Shown in pieces: positions 1 to 6,072 of a stretch of DNA of 13,129 nucleotides. The notes beneath the pieces were generated by a model, which made no database searches, was not told where the DNA came from, and saw nothing but the letters and a program-made list of their open reading frames with translations. Numbering within the stretch: the stretch's first letter is position 1; each line of letters starts with the position of its first letter. The stretch is from CAZPBO01 sp964584815. GTDB taxonomy: Bacteria; Planctomycetota; SKW154. A program made the translations under genes and the position numbers. Where the stretch lies: assembly GCA_964584815.1 (NCBI GenBank), contig CAZPBO010000056.1, positions 1-13,129 on the forward strand. The letters run 5' to 3'.

Positions 1-280
1 CATCGTGATGAGTAACACCCGCCTCCGCAGACCTATCTCCGTGTTGCCCATCTGCCAAAGAACCTGTGTGTATTGCTGTATCGCCAAGACCGTGGACTTT
101 GTCGTGATGGGCATTTTCATCCGCCACATGCGCGCTCAAATCCACTCCATCCACATTGTCGCTGTGGATATTGACCGCATAGACATCTGCGAACCGCTTG
201 GCTGAAGAACCCAAGTCGCGTGTGTTATCTGCGTCAGGGGTTATGTCGCCAACTAACTCAAATCCACTATGCTTGCTCAT
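1..280 (-). CDS. Phage tail-fibre-like protein, N-terminal 93 codons (runs off the left edge)
   Basis: This is an open frame on the minus strand starting at the ATG at 280-278 and continuing without a stop to base 1, so the gene is partial. The start is supported by an AAAGGAG motif 7-8 bases upstream, and the ATG lies inside the end of the preceding small gene (14-base overlap), which implies translational coupling. Residues 22-39 carry a DLGSSAKRFADVYA-type motif, which recurs in phage tail fibre and tail-associated structural proteins, often ahead of trimerising regions. After it the protein is strikingly histidine-rich (nine His between residues 39 and 92) with short tail-fibre-like phrases such as HGLGDTAIHTG. 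The expected role is a virion adhesin or fibre. The assignment to a phage structural protein is fairly firm; the exact fibre type, C-terminal domain and receptor are not visible. Confidence 0.7.
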   Translation of the reverse strand, partial: MSKHSGFELVGDITPDADNTRDLGSSAKRFADVYAVNIHSDNVDGVDLSAHVADENAHHDKVHGLGDTAIHTGSLADGQHGDRSAEAGVTHHD

Positions 281-461
281 CCTTCAACTCCTTTACGCCA
301 TCCTGTGCGGCAAGCCATTCCTTTAATGCCGCAAGTAGCACCTTATCAAGCGGCGCATCAAGAAGCGGCTCCGGCAAAGCGCCTTCAATCCGAACACGCC
401 CCGCAACAAGGTCTATCACCACTCGTTCAATTTCCGACTCCCTTTCAAACCGTATGCGCAT
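267..461 (-). CDS. Small hypothetical protein in the phage tail cluster (64 aa)
   Basis: This 64-residue protein has an excellent ribosome binding site (AGGAGGTGG just upstream of the ATG at 461-459). It sits 11 bases after the tailspike-like gene and overlaps the start of the next tail gene by 14 bases, so it is very probably translated. It starts with a charged stretch (MRIRFERESEIERVVIDLV), continues with a short beta-like segment (GRVRIEGALPEPLL) and ends in a charged helix (AALKEWLAAQDGVKELKDEQA in two parts). There is no membrane segment, signal peptide or recognisable motif. Small genes between tail spike and fibre genes are sometimes assembly chaperones or minor tail components. That is only a contextual suggestion, and the family is not recognised. 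Confidence 0.65.
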   Translation of the reverse strand: MRIRFERESEIERVVIDLVAGRVRIEGALPEPLLDAPLDKVLLAALKEWLAAQDGVKELKDEQA

Positions 462-472
462 CTTTCCACCTC

Positions 473-1699
473 CTATACACCTGTTATTGATAAGTTGCTG
501 TTGCCGTAGAAATCTACTTCACTCGCGAGAGATGCATTAAGTTCCGCCCCTCCACAAACACAATTACAAACAGTGAAGGACTCAACCGTAGCGTCCGCGT
601 CCTTCCGCAGAAGCCCCACGAAACCACTTTGCGGGATGATAGCGCAGCCGTCAAGAATTACCTTTCGCACAGTTGCCTGTCCGCTAACATAAACTCCTTC
701 ATATGCATTTTTAATGTAACTGTCGCGCACAGAGAACACATCAGTTATATCATTGCTATCGCCTCCGTTTACGCGAAGTCGACCATAAATTTCGCAACCT
801 TCAAATTTGACAATTGAGTGGATTTCGGAAGAGGGATATGACTGTATCGTATAGCCGCTCTCAAGTTTACAACCAACGAAGATGGCTCTCCATCCATAAA
901 GACGTAGGTCTGTTGATATGATGCAGCCAGAAAACAATGGGTTAGAATTGAAAGTAAACCCTGACTTAAAATAACAATTGTAAAAATTGACAGGAGTCCC
1001 GCTGGTAAACTTGGAGTATCCAGAATCAAAAACACAACTGATAAACGTGGTTTCTTCCCACGTGCCCACACCGAATCGCGATGAAAACTTCACATTTATG
1101 AGCGTCCATCGTTCGTAGGGGTTCCACCAAGTTAATCCCGATGGTGTCGTTTTGAACTCAATATTTTCAACTCTCGTGCCTACGGTTGCGCTTGCATCGG
1201 TGTGTGTCATAAAAGCAACATTGTATTGAGTAAACTCAACGACAGGATTGCCAATTCCCAGCAAATGGAGTGGGTGCGCTGGCCAGGTGATGGTTGATGT
1301 AACGGTGTGTATGCCGCCAGTCAAACAAATGATTTGCCCTGCGGTGGAGTTTTCAATTACAGACTTAAGGTCGTCGCTTGGTTGGACGATAACAATCCGC
1401 TTTGTGCCGCTCGCATCCTTAACGCCCGCAGGATTCTGGATGAACTTAGCGTCGTTTACGAACTTGAGCGTATCGGCAAGGAACTGATATGCGTCTATGC
1501 CGCCAAGAGCAAAGTTTATTCCCCCAAGACTGCTCAAATACTCTAACTTGACCTGTTGTGTGGCTTTATCAAGGTAGATAGGGACGCCTTCGGCAACGGC
1601 TATTCGGGATGAGCCGGTTTTGTTGACGATTTCTATGTCCTGCCCGAGGAGACGGCGCACAAGGTCAAGGTCCATTTTCAGTGGCTGGTTCAACGGCAT
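473..1699 (-). CDS. Putative phage tailspike with parallel beta-helix (pectate-lyase-like fold)
   Basis: This 408-residue protein starts 3 bases after the stop of the hub-like gene, with a GGGAG ribosome binding site lying in that gene's last codons. Residues 1-90 form an N-terminal part likely used for attachment to the tail (a DLVRRLLGQDIEIVNK segment, then SLGGINFALGGIDAYQFLADTLKF). From about residue 100 the sequence becomes repetitive and beta-rich. It opens with VIVQPSDDLKSVI..GQIICLTGGIHTV, the typical entry into single-stranded right-handed beta-helices in which a list of possible positions is covered. Many short strands with turn Asn/Gly follow to the C-terminus. No catalytic residues could be assigned, so polysaccharide binding or cleavage is inferred from the fold class and from its place in a tail cluster. 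The middle of the gene is much richer in A+T than its neighbours (see findings). Confidence 0.65.
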   Translation of the reverse strand: MPLNQPLKMDLDLVRRLLGQDIEIVNKTGSSRIAVAEGVPIYLDKATQQVKLEYLSSLGGINFALGGIDAYQFLADTLKFVNDAKFIQNPAGVKDASGTKRIVIVQPSDDLKSVIENSTAGQIICLTGGIHTVTSTITWPAHPLHLLGIGNPVVEFTQYNVAFMTHTDASATVGTRVENIEFKTTPSGLTWWNPYERWTLINVKFSSRFGVGTWEETTFISCVFDSGYSKFTSGTPVNFYNCYFKSGFTFNSNPLFSGCIISTDLRLYGWRAIFVGCKLESGYTIQSYPSSEIHSIVKFEGCEIYGRLRVNGGDSNDITDVFSVRDSYIKNAYEGVYVSGQATVRKVILDGCAIIPQSGFVGLLRKDADATVESFTVCNCVCGGAELNASLASEVDFYGNSNLSITGV

Positions 1700-1702
1700 T
1701 TG

Positions 1703-4210
1703 TTATTCTCCCAAATCGGGGGTGAAGATTCCGTTTAGGAGTTCTGTAAGGCGGTTGACGGCGTTGATTGTGTCACGCATACCTTCCGCGAGAGAGGCTT
1801 CTGCAAGGGCTGTGTTGGTGATTGGGTCAAGGGGGAGGGTGACATCAGGGTGTTCTGTGACCTGCATATCGGTGCCGAGCGGGTAAGCGGGTTGCACAGC
1901 AGTATTTATTTTAATTTGTGGGCACCACTGTCCTGATTCTTTTTGAAGAGCGGAGTTTTGGTTGGCGAGAGCGGGGTCGCAGACCATCTCACCTATGACA
2001 TCCCAGCCGCCGCTTGGTCTTGTTCCAGCAGAAGCGTCGGTAAAATGGATTCTGCCGTCGTGGTCACGGTCAAGGTGGAAGTGTGCGTCGTGTCTGATGT
2101 TGGCACGGGTGAATAGGTCGCCGTCTGATGTGAGACAGATTGTGTCGTCGTCGGTGAGGATGACGATATCGCCGATTTGGGCGATGTGTCGTGGTGGGGC
2201 AGGTTTTTTGAGTTCTTCCACCTTTCGGCGCAGTCCGAGCCCCTCTGGTGGCACATCGGTCAACCAGCCGCCCTCGCCCGCTGTTTCGGTGTTTATCAGC
2301 CACATTGTGCGGTAGGATTTAAGGTTTGAGACGGCGGCGGTGGTGAAGCCGCCTCCCTTCCCCGCTGAAACCGCCTCTGCTGATGGAATCGCCCTCACGC
2401 GCCATATATCTGCTAAGTCGCCTTCCGCATCATCGCAGAGCCGCAGAACAGGCGTTGCGCGGTTAAGTTGGGTGTCCTGTGCGTGGCGGTCATCGCTTAT
2501 CATTCGCAGCGCCCATACCGCATCGCTTTCGGTGTGCTGTCTGAACTTGAAATTGCGCTTCTCAAAAGGAGCAATGTGGTCAATGTCGGCAGAACCGTTG
2601 TCAGTTAGGCGTTTCAGTCTACCTGCGAGTTTCGTCTCTCCCTTCTCTTTTTCCTGTTCTGCTACAAGTGGGAAAACCCCTGCCCGTGGTGCGTTCACGA
2701 GGTTCAGGCTTATCCCACCCCCGCTGAAGCCTCCAGCATCGTCGCCACTGTTGATGCCACGGCAGAATATTTTGCTATTCCAGAGTGAAGGATTGAGGGG
2801 TGAGACTTCGGTGAGGATGGCGGCACCGTCAAAGCGGTAGCGCACCTGCCCGATGACGCCGGATGTGCGAACAGGTGCGGCGCCGGCGTAGGTGACCACC
2901 TCGCCGGAAGTTTGAAGCAGGTTTAACAGGGCGTCGGCGAGGTTGGTGGCGATACGCTCGGCATATGCTTGGCTTGCCCCGCCTGATGTGACATCTGGAA
3001 AACCGAGTTGCACTGTAAGATAAGGTGGTTTGCCCTTCCTGACCTTATAGCGGAGAGGTTGCGTTTCTGACTTTGTGATGGCGGGAAAAACCAACCGTGG
3101 ATGCGCAACTTCAATGCCCACTTCCTCTCCGTCCAGAACGCGTGGCAACACCTCCGTTTTCTCCACCGTAAGGCGCCCCAGAAGGTGGGGACTGTAGACG
3201 ATGCCGCGGTGCGGGTCTATTATTGTCCAGCCGGGGATAGGACCTTCTGGTAGCGTGGTGAGGGGACCGTCTTTTGAGCGGTCAATGGGGGTTGATATAA
3301 GGAGGGCGGTTTTGCCATCAGGGTCGTGGTGTTTAAGAGGTAGCAGATGTTTGAGGCGGTGTGGGACGAGGAAGAGATGTCCGACGGAGGCGGCGGCGAG
3401 GCGACGGAGCGGTTCATCCAGCAAATGGAAGCCTGAAGCGAGCGCGTGAGGCAGGTCAACTCCGCTTAGATAAGCGATTTTTGTTAACGGTTTTATGGAG
3501 CCGTCCTCATCTATTGCCGCCGGCTCCAATTCCACCTCTGTCCAGTAGGTGAGATTGCCGCAGACCACCTCCACACCACAGAACCCGCTGTTCCGCTCAA
3601 CACTCTGACGCTCCACCACCTCAAGGTCGCATACTTCCGTTTGCTCCTGTCCCACACGCCTGATGCTGAAACCGTTTGGTTCACGACACAATATGTAACC
3701 TGCAACACCCAGCAACCAGTCAAGCGCTTCTCCCACCCGCATTCCCCGCCACTCAACTCCTACCAGAGGAACAGGGTCTTGCGGCAATTCTGAAATGTTC
3801 GTTACAGAAAAACCCGCCTCATCAAGCAGGTATTGGAGCACATCACGCCAGCGCCAGAGCCTTCCACCTTTGAGTGTTAACGGGTCATAGCATCCGCTAT
3901 TTGTGGGAATGTTAAAAGCGACATTTGTGTGGTTCTGAAGACTGGCTCGGGCATCCACAAGACGCGCGCGCCACAGCGACGGCTCGCCCTCCAGCCTTGT
4001 CAGTTCAGACAGACGGAGTTGTGGCAAATCAAAGGCGGTTCCTTCGCTGCCGCTTTCGGGGCGGAAGAGGATGGTTCCTGTCTGTGGGGGAGCCTCATCT
4101 GAGAGGATTTCCGCCCATCCGCATTTGGGGTCGCTTCCGGTTTTGAGGACGATTTCGGCACGAAGGAGAGGATAGGTTCTGCCATTTTCTGTGCGCCAGA
4201 GCAGTCGCAT
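1703..4210 (-). CDS. Putative phage tail hub / tail-tip structural protein (835 aa)
   Basis: This is a large soluble protein without signal peptide or membrane segments. The ATG at 4210 is the first usable start, since an in-frame TAG lies 12 bases upstream, and an AGGAT motif precedes it. Residues 1-100 are a beta-rich opening (LWRTENGRTYPLLRAEIVL). Residues 110-187 contain two WRDVLQYLLDEAGF / GEALDWLLGVAGYILCREPNGF segments, a pattern seen in tail hub proteins, where a helix is followed by a short strand pair. Residues 380-480 and 650-720 hold further beta-rich parts, including GDIVILTDDDTICLTSDGDLF. The C-terminus ends in a helix (GMRDTINAVNRLTELLNGIF). Being first in a run with tailspike-like and fibre-like genes fits a hub, baseplate or tip role. 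This is inferred from pattern and context; a different tail structural protein remains possible. Confidence 0.5.
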   Translation of the reverse strand: MRLLWRTENGRTYPLLRAEIVLKTGSDPKCGWAEILSDEAPPQTGTILFRPESGSEGTAFDLPQLRLSELTRLEGEPSLWRARLVDARASLQNHTNVAFNIPTNSGCYDPLTLKGGRLWRWRDVLQYLLDEAGFSVTNISELPQDPVPLVGVEWRGMRVGEALDWLLGVAGYILCREPNGFSIRRVGQEQTEVCDLEVVERQSVERNSGFCGVEVVCGNLTYWTEVELEPAAIDEDGSIKPLTKIAYLSGVDLPHALASGFHLLDEPLRRLAAASVGHLFLVPHRLKHLLPLKHHDPDGKTALLISTPIDRSKDGPLTTLPEGPIPGWTIIDPHRGIVYSPHLLGRLTVEKTEVLPRVLDGEEVGIEVAHPRLVFPAITKSETQPLRYKVRKGKPPYLTVQLGFPDVTSGGASQAYAERIATNLADALLNLLQTSGEVVTYAGAAPVRTSGVIGQVRYRFDGAAILTEVSPLNPSLWNSKIFCRGINSGDDAGGFSGGGISLNLVNAPRAGVFPLVAEQEKEKGETKLAGRLKRLTDNGSADIDHIAPFEKRNFKFRQHTESDAVWALRMISDDRHAQDTQLNRATPVLRLCDDAEGDLADIWRVRAIPSAEAVSAGKGGGFTTAAVSNLKSYRTMWLINTETAGEGGWLTDVPPEGLGLRRKVEELKKPAPPRHIAQIGDIVILTDDDTICLTSDGDLFTRANIRHDAHFHLDRDHDGRIHFTDASAGTRPSGGWDVIGEMVCDPALANQNSALQKESGQWCPQIKINTAVQPAYPLGTDMQVTEHPDVTLPLDPITNTALAEASLAEGMRDTINAVNRLTELLNGIFTPDLGE

Positions 4211-4386
4211 CTTGAAATCCTACAAGTGCCAGCAACAATGCGCCGCAAATACACAAAGGGAGCCTTAAGATATGCCTTGTGCGTCATAACATCTTGAATA
4301 TTGAAGGGTTAGATGCGGCGGGCAGATGGAAGGCGGGTTTCTTTTTGCAGGTTGAAGGGAGGTGCTTGAGCGGCGTTGGAAGGAAG
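4211..4386. other. Non-coding interval between the tail module and the ferredoxin terminator
   Basis: About 175 bases without a convincing gene. A short frame on the minus strand begins with ATG at 4287 but continues out of frame inside the hub gene, so it looks spurious. The promoter of the tail unit should lie here or be absent, but no clear -35/-10 pair was seen on the minus strand. No tRNA, att-like repeat or integrase remnant was recognised. Confidence 0.5.
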
Positions 4387-4419
4387 AAAGCCCACCGCAT
4401 TGGACGGCGGTGGGCTTTT
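4387..4419 (-). terminator. Rho-independent terminator after the ferredoxin gene
   Basis: A perfect 12-base inverted repeat (AAAGCCCACCGC at 4387-4398 and GCGGTGGGCTTT at 4407-4418) encloses an 8-base loop. Read on the minus strand it lies about 20 bases after the ferredoxin stop and is followed by a pyrimidine/T-rich run (CTTTCTTCC). Its plus-strand reading also ends in TTTT, so it may act in both directions. It separates the ferredoxin from the phage tail unit downstream. Confidence 0.85.
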
Positions 4420-4440
4420 GATGCGTCAGACTTCTAACAG

Positions 4441-4629
4441 TTATTCTTCCTCTTCCAACTCCAGAACCTCATTGGGGCAGGCGTCAACACAGGCACCGCA
4501 CTCAACGCAGTCGTCAATGTTGACGATACTGACCTTGTCATCCTTCAACTCCAGAACCTCATTAGGGCAGGTGTCAACGCAGGCACCGCAACCGGTGCAG
4601 TCATCAAAGTTGACAATCTTAACCGCCAT
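4441..4629 (-). CDS. 2[4Fe-4S] bacterial-type ferredoxin (62 aa)
   Basis: This is a small soluble electron carrier. Eight cysteines form two complete CxxCxxCxxxCP cluster motifs (Cys11, 14, 17, 21 and Cys41, 44, 47, 51), each expected to ligate one [4Fe-4S] cluster at low potential. The length of 62 residues is normal for clostridial-type ferredoxins. The two halves are nearly copies of one another at a 30-residue spacing, and the similarity is visible in the DNA too. The tail is very acidic (LELEEEE), as is usual for ferredoxins that dock on basic partners. The ATG at 4629-4627 has a GGAGG site 7 bases upstream. It has its own promoter and terminator, so it is probably monocistronic. The redox partner cannot be told from this window. 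Confidence 0.95.
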   Translation of the reverse strand: MAVKIVNFDDCTGCGACVDTCPNEVLELKDDKVSIVNIDDCVECGACVDACPNEVLELEEEE

Positions 4630-4667
4630 AGCCGAGCCTCCAAAAAGCCGACGGAACAGAGCAAGAA

Positions 4668-4696
4668 AATAGAGAACAAAATCAAGGGGGTGTCAA
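4668..4696 (-). promoter_or_regulatory. Sigma-70-type promoter of the ferredoxin gene
   Basis: On the minus strand a consensus TTGACA (4696-4691) is followed, 17 bases later, by TCTATT (4673-4668). It lies between the FHA-pseudokinase stop at 4737 and the ferredoxin start at 4629, giving a leader of roughly 30 bases with the GGAGG site inside. The -35 is perfect, the -10 only moderate. Confidence 0.6.
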
Positions 4697-4736
4697 GTCT
4701 TTGCCGCAAAAAATCACGAGAATTTTTTATAGGGTG

Positions 4737-5996
4737 TCAGAGGAAGATTTTTGCGACGAGCCACCCGATGAAAAATCCCAACCCGAAAAGGGGAGGAAGG
4801 AGGATGAGGGTCAGTGGCGAGTCTTTACGGGTGGGGACAGATGGCAGCGGGGAGACTCTCTTTCTGGGTTTTGGCTGTGGTCTTGGGGCGGTTTTTTTGG
4901 GGATTTTTTTGTGTTGCGGGAGTCGTCTTAGTGCTTCGGCGAGGGCGTCGGCGACGGTGCGGGCATCTGGACGCTTGGCGGGGTCACGGGAGCACATATT
5001 GGCGACCAGATGTGCGATGACGGGGCTGGGGGCTTTGAGAGGGGGGACGGGCTTTTCGCAGCGGATACGCGCCATCGCGGGGGCTGACTCCGCCTCAAAT
5101 GGTGGGCGCCCCATCAGACCACACCACAACACAATCCCCAGAGAGTATATATCGCTTGCCGGCATTAGCGGTTTACCGAGCACCTCCTCGGGACTTATGT
5201 AAAGCAGTGTGTTTATGCTGCGGGAGAAGACGGGGACTTTTTGCGTCAGTCCGGCAAAGCCAGTCAGTTTTGCGTTATCGTTTTTGTCAACGAGGATGAC
5301 ATCGGGTGAGATGGCGCCGTGGACGATACCACGCGGGTGCGCTTCCGCCAGCGCATCCGCCACCTGATGGACTACCGCGATTATCCGCCCCGCAGGCAGA
5401 GTTTTGTTTAACTCTTCCGCCAGAGGTTTGCCGTCAAAAGCCTCACTGACAGAGAAGACAAAATCGCCTGCTTCGTGGACATCATAGACGCGCAGGACCG
5501 ATTTGTGGCGCAGCATACTGGCGGCGCGAACCTGCTCTTTGAAATAGGTGACGGCGGCGGCATCCTGTGCCAGAGCCCTGTCCAGAAGGTATATGACCAC
5601 ATCACGGTCAAGCGCCACTTGACGACCCAGATAGAACGCTCCCGCAGTGCCGTGGCGCAGACGCTTCAAAAACTGAAATCCCGCTATGGTTTTGCCCAGC
5701 AACTCATCATCGGGGTCAGGGGCAAAGACGAACTCCGTATCGCCGAGCCGCAACCTGTCCCCCATGCTTAAGGCGCTCTTCTCTATGCGCACGCCGTTTA
5801 AGAATGTGCCGTTGCTTGAGTTGAGGTCAACTACGACATACCTGCCGCTTTCCTGAACTATACGGGCGTGGTGGCGGCTCGTTTTGGGGTCGTCAAGGAC
5901 GAGATGACAGTCCGCCTGACGCCCCAGAACCATCCCATCTTTTACCTCAACTGCCTGCCCCATCTTCCGTCCATTCAGGTAAACAAGTCTTGCCAT
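4737..5996 (-). CDS. FHA domain-protein kinase-like fusion, predicted membrane-anchored pseudokinase (419 aa)
   Basis: Residues 1-92 form an FHA phosphothreonine-binding domain with its hallmark residues intact (GR at 25-26, SRHHA at 40-44, NSSNGTFLNG at 59-68). Residues about 103-358 align with the Hanks-type Ser/Thr kinase fold: C-helix Glu154, YISPEE activation-segment end (266-271), DIYSLG (282-287) and the KRPDA arginine (342). Catalytic positions are lost: the glycine loop reads RHGTAGAFYLG, the VAIK lysine is Tyr136, HRD is HGA (226-228) with the following Lys/Asn also absent, and DFG is GFA (246-248). Residues 360-392 are a Lys/Pro-rich linker and about 393-418 a hydrophobic C-terminal membrane anchor, so the domains should face the cytoplasm. 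It probably reads phosphorylation states or acts as a scaffold rather than phosphorylating. A GAAGGAG site precedes the ATG. It is transcribed divergently from the histidine kinase operon. Confidence 0.9.
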   Translation of the reverse strand: MARLVYLNGRKMGQAVEVKDGMVLGRQADCHLVLDDPKTSRHHARIVQESGRYVVVDLNSSNGTFLNGVRIEKSALSMGDRLRLGDTEFVFAPDPDDELLGKTIAGFQFLKRLRHGTAGAFYLGRQVALDRDVVIYLLDRALAQDAAAVTYFKEQVRAASMLRHKSVLRVYDVHEAGDFVFSVSEAFDGKPLAEELNKTLPAGRIIAVVHQVADALAEAHPRGIVHGAISPDVILVDKNDNAKLTGFAGLTQKVPVFSRSINTLLYISPEEVLGKPLMPASDIYSLGIVLWCGLMGRPPFEAESAPAMARIRCEKPVPPLKAPSPVIAHLVANMCSRDPAKRPDARTVADALAEALRRLPQHKKIPKKTAPRPQPKPRKRVSPLPSVPTRKDSPLTLILLPPLFGLGFFIGWLVAKIFL

Positions 5997-6018
5997 ATCT
6001 TTCTCCTTCTGCCAACAA

Positions 6019-6024
6019 TTATAC
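6019..6024 (-). promoter_or_regulatory. -10 box for the FHA-pseudokinase gene
   Basis: A perfect TATAAT on the minus strand lies 22 bases before the ATG at 5996, predicting a leader of only about 16 bases that just includes the AAGGAG site. No good -35 was found at 16-18 bases; a TTGTAG occurs 21 bases upstream, which is too far. An activator or an unusual sigma factor could be required. Confidence 0.5.
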
Positions 6025-6043
6025 AGAAAACAGAGGCGCTGAT

Positions 6044-6052
6044 GCTACAATT
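6044..6052 (+). promoter_or_regulatory. Extended -10 promoter of the histidine kinase-STAS-permease operon
   Basis: TGCTACAAT on the plus strand is an extended -10 element (TGn plus TACAAT at 6047-6052), which can work without a good -35; none is seen at 6024-6029. It predicts a start near 6059 and a leader of about 14 bases containing the AGGAGGAG site. It is back to back with the pseudokinase -10 box, their near edges being only 22 bases apart. Confidence 0.5.
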
Positions 6053-6072
6053 AGGTCATCAGGAGGAGACCG

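Noticed and set aside
769..1071. A 100-residue minus-strand frame inside the tailspike-like gene
   Set aside because: It is entirely within the larger same-strand gene in another frame, with no ribosome binding site or recognisable content.
4000..4287. A 95-residue minus-strand frame starting upstream of the hub-like gene
   Set aside because: Most of it lies out of frame inside the hub gene and it has no good ribosome binding site. The hub gene's own start is supported by an upstream in-frame stop.
4708..4728. A/T-only inverted repeat (AAAAAAT, 7-base loop, ATTTTTT) after the FHA-pseudokinase stop
   Set aside because: The stem is only A/T pairs, too weak for a convincing terminator, and it overlaps an A/T-rich stretch near the ferredoxin promoter.
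4690..5202. Plus-strand frames opposite the FHA-pseudokinase gene (for example 170 residues)
   Set aside because: They are shadows of the well-supported minus-strand gene with no domain-like sequence.
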